From the NCBI GenBank assembly GCA_944393695.1, contig CALYAY010000005.1:1-33716 (forward strand): a stretch of DNA of 33,716 nucleotides. Reading direction: 5' to 3'. Source of the stretch: an uncultured Alphaproteobacteria bacterium (GTDB lineage: Bacteria; Pseudomonadota; Alphaproteobacteria; RF32; CAG-239). Numbering within the stretch: position 1 is the first letter of the stretch; every line of letters starts with the position of its first letter. The notes beneath the pieces were generated by a model, which saw only the letters and a program-made list of their open reading frames with translations, did not search any database and had not been told where the DNA came from. Of the stretch, positions 1 to 6,621 are shown piece after piece. Made by a program: the position numbers and the translations under genes.

Positions 1-349
1 CCGAGGTATCGGTTACAAAACAAGTCGCCGCGAGTTGGATGAGGGTGGTGTTGTGAAACCCTTCCCAGCCCCTCCCTAAGTCTTTAGGGAGGGGATAGAA
101 TAGAGAGCTCCCTAAGTTTTTAGATAGGGAATAGGATAGAGAGTTCCCTGAGTTTTCAGGGAGAGGATAAAAGGCAGAAGACAACAACGTCTCTTTCGGA
201 TGAGAGGTGTGTGTGAAGTGTGTGTAGACAGATGTAATCGCATCCGGAAGAGATGACTGTGGGAAATAAGCCGCCAAAGATATGCCGCAGGGCATAAGCA
301 GCAGCCCTGATGCTGAAATAAGCAATAATGCTTTGTTACTGTTCATCAT
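1..349 (-). CDS. Secreted protein of unknown function, N-terminal part (runs off the left edge)
   Basis: An uninterrupted frame starts at ATG 349 (a second ATG is at 346) and stays open to base 1, giving 116 codons. It begins with a lysine, a hydrophobic run (KALLLISASGLLLMP) and a plausible signal peptidase site after ISLAA, so the product is probably exported. An AAAGGTG ribosome site lies 6 to 7 bases before the ATG and a good promoter lies upstream. Residues from about 60 to 95 are encoded by copies of the palindromic CTCCCTAA/TTAGGGAG repeat that is otherwise intergenic here, so this part of the protein may be repeat-derived. I recognise no family. It could be a real secreted protein carrying in-frame repeat insertions, or a decayed gene whose frame is open by chance. 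The signal peptide, ribosome site and promoter favour a real start. Confidence 0.55.
   Translation of the reverse strand, partial: MMNSNKALLLISASGLLLMPCGISLAAYFPQSSLPDAITSVYTHFTHTSHPKETLLSSAFYPLPENSGNSLSYSLSKNLGSSLFYPLPKDLGRGWEGFHNTTLIQLAATCFVTDTS
71..162. repeat. Palindromic repeats inside the left-edge reading frame
   Basis: CCTCCCTAA (71-79) pairs with TTAGGGAGG (84-92), and TCCCTGA (145-151) pairs with TCAGGGA (156-162). A less perfect copy lies between them near 109-130. The same hairpin sequence occurs outside genes at 700-721 and 31421-31442, so this is a member of a dispersed family lying in coding frame. Confidence 0.7.
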
Positions 350-387
350 AATATCACCTTTGTCTTGTTGTTGTCTTCACGAATCTT

Positions 388-416
388 ATGATAACAGATA
401 TTTTACAAATAATCAA
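388..416 (-). promoter_or_regulatory. Predicted sigma70-type promoter of the left-edge secreted-protein gene
   Basis: Read on the minus strand, TTGATT (411-416) and TATCAT (388-393) are separated by exactly 17 bases. The predicted start point near base 381 would leave a leader of about 30 bases before ATG 349. Confidence 0.55.
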
Positions 417-450
417 TGTATATTTTAAATATAATGACGGGAAAATGGAC

Positions 451-760
451 GGGGTTTTAAAACCCCCTCTTGCTCCCCCTAATGTTTTAGGGGGAGAAGG
501 TTAGGATGATTTTTTACCTGGATCCTCGGGTTAAACCCGAGGATGACATTAAAGAATGGAGGATATAAAGGGTAAGGCTGATATTTGACCCCTCCGGCTC
601 CCCTTTCTAAAGGGGAGAGAGCAATAAGGAAGATCCCTTGACGTTCAGACTGGTGCTGAACGAGGGATGACAGTTTTTTAATATGAAACCCTCCCCGCCC
701 CTCCCTAAAACTTTAGGGAGGGAGAAGATAGAGGGCCTACGTCTTTAGGGAAGGGGAAAA
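451..760. repeat. Tract of dispersed palindromic repeats downstream of recN
   Basis: The stretch between the left-edge gene and recN holds no credible gene but a string of hairpins. These are a perfect GGGGTTTTAAAACCCC (451-466), CTCCCCCTAA/TTAGGGGGAG (473-495), a 23-base palindrome with arms ATCCTCGGGTT/AACCCGAGGAT (522-544), CTCCCCTTT/AAAGGGGAG (598-617), ATCCCT and CGTTCAG arms (633-668), and CCTCCCTAAA/TTTAGGGAGG (700-721). Two blocks, about 460-552 and 631-723, recur almost unchanged at 31512-31603 and 31350-31443. The 522-544 type resembles a GGATCC...GGGTTnAACCC palindrome familiar between genes of many alphaproteobacteria. Some hairpins could also help end recN transcription. Confidence 0.8.
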
Positions 761-782
761 GGGAAAGAACTCAACAGAAAAC

Positions 783-2459
783 TTATATTGCCGTGTCGGT
801 AATCAGGACTTTGGCGGCGGCGCGGGCGGCGTCACTGATGGTTTCGCCGGCCAGCATACGGGCGATTTCTTCCTGGCGTTCCTGTGGATTTAATTCTTTT
901 ACCGTCGTGGTGGTAATATTGTCTTTGGTTGCTTTTTCTACTTTGAAATGATGATTCCCACTGGCTGCGACCTGCGGAGAATGCGTAACAACCAGAACCT
1001 GAACATCTTTAGCCAGACGGGCCAAACGCTCACCAACAGCTTTGGCCGTGGCACCGCCGACGCCGGCATCAACTTCATCAAAAATCATTGTCGGAATGCG
1101 CGAACTCTGTGCCAAGTTAACTTTTAATGCCAGCATAAAACGAGCCAGCTCGCCACCCGAAGCAATTTTACTCAGCGGTCCCTGCGGTGAATTGGGATTG
1201 GTGGAAACGGTAAAGCAGACATTATCAAAACCGTTTTCGTTCCAAGCCGATTTTTCCAGCTTATCACACATGGTTATAAAACGGGCTTTTTCCATTTTAA
1301 GCGGAACAAGCTCGGTCATTACTTTGGTATCAAGCTGCAAAGCGGCGGCTTTCCGGCGGCGGCTGAGCTCACCTGCCGTATCAACATAATCCTGCCGGGC
1401 CGTTTCTTCGGCCTGTAATAAAGCCGACAAGCCTTCTTCGCCTTTTTGCAAGGTGTTTAACTGCGCTTGAAAACGCTCCAAAACAGCAGAAAGCTCATCA
1501 ACAGCACATTGATGTTTGCGAGCCAGGGAACGCAAGGTAAACAGACGCTCTTCAACATTATCCAGTTCGCCGTTATCCAGATTAATGCTTTGGCTGGCGG
1601 CCTCAATTTCGTTAACCGCCTCTTCGGCATTAATCAGGGTTTGTTCCAGCATGGCAACAATATCGTCATATTTGCCTTCGACCAGCTGATTTGCCCGCTC
1701 CATGGCCGACTGCGCCTGCCGCACGGCGGAAAGAATATCCCAATTGCCGTTGAGTGCGTTATAGGCGCCATTGAGACTGTCTATCAGTTTTTCAGCATTC
1801 ATCAGCTCCAACCGGCGCCGGGTAAGTTTTTCTTCCTCACCCGAGAAAGTTCCGAGTTTTTCAAGCTCATCTACCCAGTGACGTAAATCTTCCTCATCAC
1901 TGCGGGCACGGGCAATATCATCTTCGGCTTTTTGCCGGGCTGCGGCCGCTTGTTTCCAAACATGATAACTTTCGCGGGTTTTGACCAGCAACGGTTGGTA
2001 ATTGCCGAAAGCATCCAGCACTTCGCGGTGATTGGCGGGATTAAGAAGCCCCTGATTATCAAACTGACCGTGGACTTCGACCAAAAAACGGCCGATTTCT
2101 TTTAATATCCGGACACTGACAGGCTGGTCATTCACAAAGATTTTTCCTTTGCCGTCACGGTTGAGGGTTCTTTTGATAATCAATTCATCATCAGGTGTAT
2201 CAAGCTCATATTGAGCAAAAACTCCGGCCAAAGGAGATGTTTTAAAATCAACATCAAAAGAAGCAGTTACGCTGAGTTTATCTTCGCCCTGGCGGATTAA
2301 ACCGGTTTCAGCCCGTCCGCCAAGAACCAGTCCCAGAGAATCCAGCAAAATGGACTTACCGGCACCGGTTTCGCCGGTAAGGACACTTAAACCGGATCTG
2401 AAATCCAGATCCAGTTTATCAATAAGAACCACATTGCGAATGGAAAGAGAAGTCAGCAT
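783..2459 (-). CDS. recN: DNA repair ATPase RecN
   Basis: This is an SMC-like ATPase of double-strand break repair that acts at DNA ends together with RecA. The 558-residue length is normal for the family. The N-terminal head has the Walker A motif GETGAGKS (residues 29-36). The middle is rich in charged, coiled-coil-like sequence (about 150-370). The C-terminal head has the signature region KIASGGELARFMLALK, the Walker B TMIFDEVDAGVGG and the VVTHSPQVAA switch. The start ATG at 2459 fits the conserved MLTSLSIRNVVLID opening. It is the last gene of a unit with lpxC and bamD, 8 bases after bamD, an order typical of alphaproteobacteria. The palindromic repeat tract follows its stop. No SOS box was identified. 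Confidence 0.95.
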   Translation of the reverse strand: MLTSLSIRNVVLIDKLDLDFRSGLSVLTGETGAGKSILLDSLGLVLGGRAETGLIRQGEDKLSVTASFDVDFKTSPLAGVFAQYELDTPDDELIIKRTLNRDGKGKIFVNDQPVSVRILKEIGRFLVEVHGQFDNQGLLNPANHREVLDAFGNYQPLLVKTRESYHVWKQAAAARQKAEDDIARARSDEEDLRHWVDELEKLGTFSGEEEKLTRRRLELMNAEKLIDSLNGAYNALNGNWDILSAVRQAQSAMERANQLVEGKYDDIVAMLEQTLINAEEAVNEIEAASQSINLDNGELDNVEERLFTLRSLARKHQCAVDELSAVLERFQAQLNTLQKGEEGLSALLQAEETARQDYVDTAGELSRRRKAAALQLDTKVMTELVPLKMEKARFITMCDKLEKSAWNENGFDNVCFTVSTNPNSPQGPLSKIASGGELARFMLALKVNLAQSSRIPTMIFDEVDAGVGGATAKAVGERLARLAKDVQVLVVTHSPQVAASGNHHFKVEKATKDNITTTTVKELNPQERQEEIARMLAGETISDAARAAAKVLITDTAI

Positions 2460-2467
2460 GAAACAAC

Positions 2468-3205
2468 CTATTTAAGCAACCCGGCCGCCTTTTCTGTCCA
2501 GGGACTGTCCGGATAATTATGTTCCAAAACGCGGGCGGCTACACGAGCTTCTTCGGTTAAGCCCAAAATGGTGTAAACCTCGACCTGCCGATAAAGAGCT
2601 TCTTCAATCTGGGAGGTGGTCTGGTAGTTATTGACAACGGTTGAAAACCGGTTCAGCGCGGAAAGGTAATTTTCCTGAGAAAGATAATAACGGCCGATGG
2701 TCATCTCTTGTCCGGCCAGATGATCCTGAGCCAAAACGATTTTCATTTCGGCATCTTTGGCATATTCGCTGCCGGGGAAACGGAGTACAACCTGTTGCAG
2801 GGCTTCCAAAGCTTTGACCGTATTCCCCTGATCGCGGCGGGGCAGGCTTATCTGATCATAATAGCAAAGCGCTTTCAGATAATAAGCATAAGCAATGTCT
2901 TTGTTGCCGGGATGAAATTTGATAAAACGATCAAGGGCAATAACGGCACTGTCGTAATCTTCGGCTTTGTAAAAAGAATAGGCAGCCATGAGTTTGGCTT
3001 TTACCGCCCATTTGGAATAAGGATGTTCCAGCTCGACTTTTTCAAAAGTTTCCGCTGCTCTTTTATAGGAGGTTTGCTCCAGCTGGTCGTATGCCTGATT
3101 ATACAGATCTTCTGCGGTTACATTTGTATTATCGGGGGTGGAAGAGCAGGCGCCCAGCAGGCCCAAACTTAAAAACAGTCCCAAAACAAGTGCCGTCTTT
3201 TTCAT
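2468..3205 (-). CDS. bamD: Outer-membrane assembly lipoprotein BamD
   Basis: BamD is the essential lipoprotein of the BAM complex that folds beta-barrel proteins into the outer membrane. The 245-residue protein starts with a lipoprotein signal peptide whose lipobox is LLGAC, with the lipidated cysteine at residue 20. The mature part is a chain of TPR-like helical repeats, for example DLYNQAYDQLEQTSYKRAAE, followed by FEKVELEHPYSKWAVKAKL, and an AYYLKALCYYDQI helix typical of the YfiO/ComL family. It lies 9 bases after lpxC and 8 bases before recN, so the three are likely translated from one mRNA. Co-expression of lipid A synthesis and porin assembly genes is sensible for envelope growth. Nothing looks truncated. 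Confidence 0.94.
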   Translation of the reverse strand: MKKTALVLGLFLSLGLLGACSSTPDNTNVTAEDLYNQAYDQLEQTSYKRAAETFEKVELEHPYSKWAVKAKLMAAYSFYKAEDYDSAVIALDRFIKFHPGNKDIAYAYYLKALCYYDQISLPRRDQGNTVKALEALQQVVLRFPGSEYAKDAEMKIVLAQDHLAGQEMTIGRYYLSQENYLSALNRFSTVVNNYQTTSQIEEALYRQVEVYTILGLTEEARVAARVLEHNYPDSPWTEKAAGLLK

Positions 3206-3214
3206 GGTTAATCC

Positions 3215-4060
3215 TTATAAAAGTTCATAATCAGATGGGTTGGAAAAAAGTTTTTTCAAGAGTTCGTTATTGTGATAATGGCCGCTTTTGATTGCGGACA
3301 GACGTCCCAGAATATGATACCCCGAAGTGTATAAGTCCCCAACGGCATCCATTACCTTGTGGCTGACGCATTCATCCGGCACACGGAAGCCTTCGGGATT
3401 AAGAATTTTGTCATTATCCAGAACCACCGCATTTTCCAGACTGCCGCCTTTTATCAGTCCCAGTGACTGGAGATAGTCAACCTGTGATTTTTCGCAAAAA
3501 GTGCGGCAGGGAGCTATCCGGGAAGCAAAAATTTCTGGTGTAATTTCCGCATCAAAAACCTGATGTCCGACAACGGGAGAGGGAAAATCTATTTCAAAAC
3601 GAATACTCAGATTATCGGCGGGCGAAAGGGTTACACTTCCGCCTTTGCCATCGTCAAAAGAAACAGGCTTCAAAATCCGCAAAATCTTTTCCGGGACATT
3701 TTGTTCAACCGCTCCCACCCGTCGTAATTCATTATAAAAAATCAAACCGCTGCCGTCCATAATCGGAACTTCGCGGTTGTTGACTTCAATCAGAGCATTG
3801 TCAATCCGCAGCACGGAAAGCGCCGCCATCAGATGTTCGATGGTGGAAACGACGGCTTCGCCTTTTTGCAGGCAGGTGCAATTGCGGGTATCGACGACAT
3901 TGGAATAAAGCGCGGGCACTTCAGGGGCACCGGGGAGATCCGTTCGCTTAAAAACGATGCCGGTGCCGACCGGAGCCGGTTTTATGTGCAAAACGGATTT
4001 GCATCCGGAATGCAGGCCGATACCCTCGATATGCAGGCTTTGCGCCAATGTTCTTTGCAT
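3215..4060 (-). CDS. lpxC: UDP-3-O-acyl-N-acetylglucosamine deacetylase LpxC
   Basis: LpxC removes the acetyl group from UDP-3-O-acyl-GlcNAc, the committed step of lipid A synthesis, in the cytoplasm. It is a zinc enzyme. The usual ligand and catalytic sites are visible: H76 in STIEHLMAAL, the H/D pair in SHKVMDAVGDLY, and the catalytic histidine in KSGHYHNNELL near the C terminus. The 281-residue length is slightly short for the family (about 300), with both domains present. A very strong ribosome site, AGGGAGGAGGA, lies just before ATG 4060. The gene begins only about 25 bases after the predicted 3' end of rnpB with no terminator between, so it probably shares that transcript. Its usual upstream neighbour in this clade, ftsZ, is missing. 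Confidence 0.95.
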   Translation of the reverse strand: MQRTLAQSLHIEGIGLHSGCKSVLHIKPAPVGTGIVFKRTDLPGAPEVPALYSNVVDTRNCTCLQKGEAVVSTIEHLMAALSVLRIDNALIEVNNREVPIMDGSGLIFYNELRRVGAVEQNVPEKILRILKPVSFDDGKGGSVTLSPADNLSIRFEIDFPSPVVGHQVFDAEITPEIFASRIAPCRTFCEKSQVDYLQSLGLIKGGSLENAVVLDNDKILNPEGFRVPDECVSHKVMDAVGDLYTSGYHILGRLSAIKSGHYHNNELLKKLFSNPSDYELL

Positions 4061-4085
4061 CAGAATCCTCCTCCCTATAAAATTT

Positions 4086-4492
4086 TACGGCGGCCTGTAA
4101 GCCGGGTTCTGTACCTGCCGTAGTTTTGCCCGAGGGCAAAAGCAGCAGGCGATAGCTATTCATCTTGGCCGTTTATCGCTAAACGGCTCGGTGCGACCTA
4201 CCTCTGGAGCAGACTGGGAACCGTCCTTTAAACTTTCAATAAAGAAAGCCCTCCTCATTTGGTCTTGCTTCGGATATGGTTTACCCTGCCGCAACCGTTG
4301 CCGATTGCGCGGTGGGCTCTTACCCCGCCTTTTCAACCTTACCGGCAGGCCTGGCCCGCCGGCGGTATGTTTTCTGCGGCACTTTCACTTGGATTTCTCC
4401 AGCCAGACGTTATCTGGTATCCCGTTCCCTTGAAGCCCGGACTTTCCTCACCTTCGGATTTTCCTTTCCGGGGTGCAGCTATCCGGCCGCCA
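4086..4492 (-). ncRNA. rnpB: RNase P RNA (bacterial class A)
   Basis: This is the catalytic RNA that matures tRNA 5' ends. Read on the minus strand it has the conserved 5' element GAGGAAAGTCCGGGCT (complement of 4434-4449), an AGAGCCCACCGCG core, AGGGTAAACC, and the 3' element ACAGAACCCGGCTTA (complement of 4098-4112). The ends pair as helix P1: GGCGGCC (complement of 4485-4491) with GGCCGCC (complement of 4089-4095), which sets the boundaries to within a few bases. The length of about 407 nt is normal. Several spurious reading frames cross it in both directions. No terminator is visible before lpxC. Confidence 0.95.
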
Positions 4493-4503
4493 TTGTTGTT
4501 GAG

Positions 4504-4529
4504 TGTATACGCATCACATTTTTTTTGCA
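4504..4529 (-). promoter_or_regulatory. Candidate promoter of rnpB
   Basis: On the minus strand a TATACA -10 box (complement of 4504-4509) follows a CTTGCA/TTGCAA -35 candidate after 15 to 16 bases, through an A-run. The expected start point near 4497 agrees with the 5' end of rnpB deduced from helix P1. The short spacer is the weak point. Confidence 0.45.
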
Positions 4530-4732
4530 AGAAGTTTATCAGTTGTTCGCTTTTTTCCGAGTCGCGTGAAAAAAAACGGCCTTTATCACGCAGTTCTAAA
4601 TTAATTGTTAAAAAAAACATATTTTTATCCCCATTTATATGCCGAAAAGAACCTCAAGCCCAGCAAGGCTTTGAGCCCGGGCAAAAAAAATATTTCAGAA
4701 CAAAGATGGAACAGTTAACAAAATCCTAAAAA
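4530..4732. other. Non-coding spacer between rnpB and mraZ
   Basis: Between the rnpB promoter and the mraZ control region there is about 200 bp without a credible gene. It is A/T-rich, with long A-runs, and contains one hairpin (CTCAAGCC near 4653 with GGCTTTGAG ending near 4675) next to GCCCGGGC and an A-run. On the minus strand this would read as a GC hairpin beside T residues, but no upstream gene needs it. I see nothing else in it. Confidence 0.5.
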
Positions 4733-4780
4733 TTCCCATTGATTCCCATATTTTCCCATGTTATACCATAAAGCATGGGA
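4733..4780 (+). promoter_or_regulatory. MraZ-box operator overlapping the mraZ (dcw) promoter
   Basis: Three copies of TTCCCAt begin at 4733, 4743 and 4753, exactly 10 bp apart. An inverted copy, ATGGGA, lies at 4775-4780. The complement, TGGGA, repeated every 10 bp, is the known recognition pattern of MraZ (TGGGN boxes). The repeats cover a promoter candidate: -35 TTGATT (4739-4744), a 17-base spacer, and -10 TATACC (4762-4767), with a start point near 4774. Binding of MraZ here should repress its own operon, as described in Escherichia coli. A GATTC site (4741-4745), the target pattern of the alphaproteobacterial CcrM methylase, lies in the second box. Confidence 0.82.
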
Positions 4781-4807
4781 GCAATTCAGAATGAAGGCCA
4801 GCGCAGC

Positions 4808-5278
4808 GTGAGAAAAACTTTTCTCTTTATGGATACAATTTTTAATAAGGTGGACGCCAAAGGACGCGTTTCACTGCCTTCAGATTACCGCGCAATCATT
4901 AAAGAATTGTCAACAGAGATTGTCTGCTATCGCAGTCTCAGTGCTCCGTGCATTGAGGGATGTACGGAAGAGTTGCTGGACAAGCTGGCGGCGGATATTG
5001 AAAATTCAATGGACTTTTTTTCTCAGGAGCAGGATGATCTGACCAATCTGATTTTCGGCGATGCCAAGCGTTTTCCGTTTGATTCAACCGGAAGGATTGT
5101 ATTGTCGGAAAAATTATTAAAGCATGCCGAAATTACCGATACGGCGGTTTTTGTCGGAAAGGGGCGCAAATTTCAGATTTGGAATCCGGAAAACTGGGAA
5201 AAAGAAGAGGCCCGTATTCGTGCCGAAGTGATGAAAAAACGTCCGCAGCTGATGCGGAAAAATACGGAGGCGGAATAG
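4808..5278 (+). CDS. mraZ: Transcriptional regulator MraZ
   Basis: MraZ is a DNA-binding protein with a double AbrB-like fold that represses the division and cell wall operon it heads. The conserved core NKVDAKGRVSLPSDYR and the second half-site RFPFDSTGRIVLSEKLLKHA, with GKGRKFQIWNPENWE, are clear. The start is debatable. ATG 4775 lies inside an MraZ box and next to the predicted transcription start, so it is unlikely. GTG 4808, preceded by GAAGG, gives MRKTFLFMDTIFNKVDAKGR, which matches the short N terminus of alphaproteobacterial homologues. ATG 4829 is a third option. With GTG the protein has 156 residues. The stop codon abuts the rsmH start. The operator upstream indicates autoregulation. 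Confidence 0.92.
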   Translation: MRKTFLFMDTIFNKVDAKGRVSLPSDYRAIIKELSTEIVCYRSLSAPCIEGCTEELLDKLAADIENSMDFFSQEQDDLTNLIFGDAKRFPFDSTGRIVLSEKLLKHAEITDTAVFVGKGRKFQIWNPENWEKEEARIRAEVMKKRPQLMRKNTEAE

Positions 5279-6223
5279 ATGGCGGAAACCCGGCAGAAAC
5301 ATATTCCGGTTATGCTGGACGAGGTTTTGGAGAATCTGAAACCGGCGGCGGGGAAAGTTTATGTGGATGCCACTTTCGGCAACGGCGGTTACACCCGGGC
5401 TATTTTGGAAAAAGCTTCCTGTAAAGTCATTGCCCTTGACCGTGACCCGAACGTCAAATCCCGGGCCGAAGAGTTAAAAAAAGAATTCGGCGACAGATTT
5501 GAGTTCCGGGCCGGACAGTTTGGTAATTTTGCCGAACTGGTTTCCGAAGAAATTGACGGCGCCGTTTTTGATATCGGCGTGTCCTCCATGCAGCTGGATC
5601 AGGCCGAACGGGGATTTTCGTTCAGCAAAGATGCTCCTCTGGATATGAGGATGTCCTGCACGGGAACAAGCGCCGCCGATCTGGTCAATAATCTGCCGGA
5701 AAAGGAACTGGCGGACTTAATCTATAAATACGGCGAAGAAAAAAAATCACGGCAAATTGCGTCCCGGATTGCCGAACGGCGTAAAACAAAAAAAATAACC
5801 ACGACAACCGAGCTGGCTGAAATTATTTATTCGGTCATTCACAAGTCTCCCAACAGCATTGATCCGGCGACCCGGACTTTTCAAGCGCTGCGCATTGCCG
5901 TCAACAATGAGCTGCAAGAGCTTGAAAACGGGCTGAAAGGCGCTTTGCTGCGCCTGGTGCCCGGCGGAAGGCTGGTGGTGGTTAGTTTTCATTCGCTGGA
6001 AGACCGGATTGTCAAAACATTTTTCAATGAAAACAGCGGCAAAAATGCCGGTGTTTCCCGCTATATGCCGGTGACGCCGGTGCATATCGTTCCGCTGATT
6101 GAAAAATGTTCCAAAGCCATAACTCCTACAGAAAAAGAAATTTCTGCGAATCCGCGCGCACGCTCCGCCAAGCTGCGTTTTGCGGTGAAAAAAAGACTAG
6201 AAAGGAACCCCGGAGATGAATAA
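5279..6223 (+). CDS. rsmH: 16S rRNA (cytosine(1402)-N(4))-methyltransferase RsmH
   Basis: RsmH (MraW) methylates the N4 of cytosine 1402 in the ribosomal P site with SAM. The 314-residue protein has the family opening KHIPVMLDEVLENL, the SAM-binding loop DATFGNGG (residues 30-37), the acidic ALDRDP strand end (52-57), VFDIGVSSMQLDQAERGFSF (97-116) and RIAVNNELQELE in the C-terminal half. It starts at the base after the mraZ stop, with GGAGG inside the end of mraZ, so translation is probably coupled. Its last 8 bases overlap ftsL. Position and length are standard for a dcw cluster. Confidence 0.96.
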   Translation: MAETRQKHIPVMLDEVLENLKPAAGKVYVDATFGNGGYTRAILEKASCKVIALDRDPNVKSRAEELKKEFGDRFEFRAGQFGNFAELVSEEIDGAVFDIGVSSMQLDQAERGFSFSKDAPLDMRMSCTGTSAADLVNNLPEKELADLIYKYGEEKKSRQIASRIAERRKTKKITTTTELAEIIYSVIHKSPNSIDPATRTFQALRIAVNNELQELENGLKGALLRLVPGGRLVVVSFHSLEDRIVKTFFNENSGKNAGVSRYMPVTPVHIVPLIEKCSKAITPTEKEISANPRARSAKLRFAVKKRLERNPGDE

Positions 6224-6599
6224 TACACAAACCGCAACATTAAGTATTTGGATTATTCTGACCTGCCTTATCGGCTGCGGTATGTTTGTCATGAAAAACC
6301 AGGTACAGAATCTGGAAAAAGAACTGGCACGGATTAACCGCAATATTCAGGACGATGTCAAAACAATCCATGTTCTCAATGCCGAATGGAGCCATTTGAA
6401 CTCCCCTGCCCGCCTCCGCAAGCTGGCCAGCAAACATACCAAGCTGAATCCGATACAGGCTGAACAAATTATTAACTATTCTGCGTTACCATTTGACTAT
6501 GAGGCGGACGAATCGAACCGCCGCATGATTGCACAAAGAAATATCAACAATCGGGCTGAGCAAAACAAACTCAAGAAAGTGGTGCGTGCTCAGCGTTAA
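6216..6599 (+). CDS. ftsL: Cell division protein FtsL-like
   Basis: A 127-residue single-pass membrane protein with a short cytoplasmic N terminus, one transmembrane segment (about residues 9-26) and a periplasmic heptad-rich region (QVQNLEKELARINRNIQD) ending in LNSPARLRKLASKHTKL. That RLRKLASK-type motif and the position between rsmH and ftsI are characteristic of FtsL, which joins FtsB and FtsQ to activate FtsWI at the septum. Sequence conservation in FtsL is low, so the call rests mainly on topology and synteny. It overlaps the end of rsmH by 8 bases, and GGAG lies just upstream of the ATG. The C-terminal tail is basic and probably disordered. Confidence 0.85.
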   Translation: MNNTQTATLSIWIILTCLIGCGMFVMKNQVQNLEKELARINRNIQDDVKTIHVLNAEWSHLNSPARLRKLASKHTKLNPIQAEQIINYSALPFDYEADESNRRMIAQRNINNRAEQNKLKKVVRAQR

Positions 6600-6621
6600 A
6601 AAAGCAGGGCAGTAGCGTACT

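Noticed and set aside
10..760. Possible CRISPR array in the left repeat tract
   Set aside because: The repeats are palindromes of different lengths with no constant spacing and no unique spacers of one size.
4650..4690. Hairpin with GCCCGGGC and an A-run as a terminator
   Set aside because: The T-run would be on the minus strand and on the wrong side of the hairpin for the only transcript expected there; no upstream gene needs it.
4191..4729. Several open frames across the plus and minus strands between 4191 and 4730
   Set aside because: They overlap the RNase P RNA gene (4086-4492) and its spacer. They lack ribosome sites and codon patterns like their neighbours.
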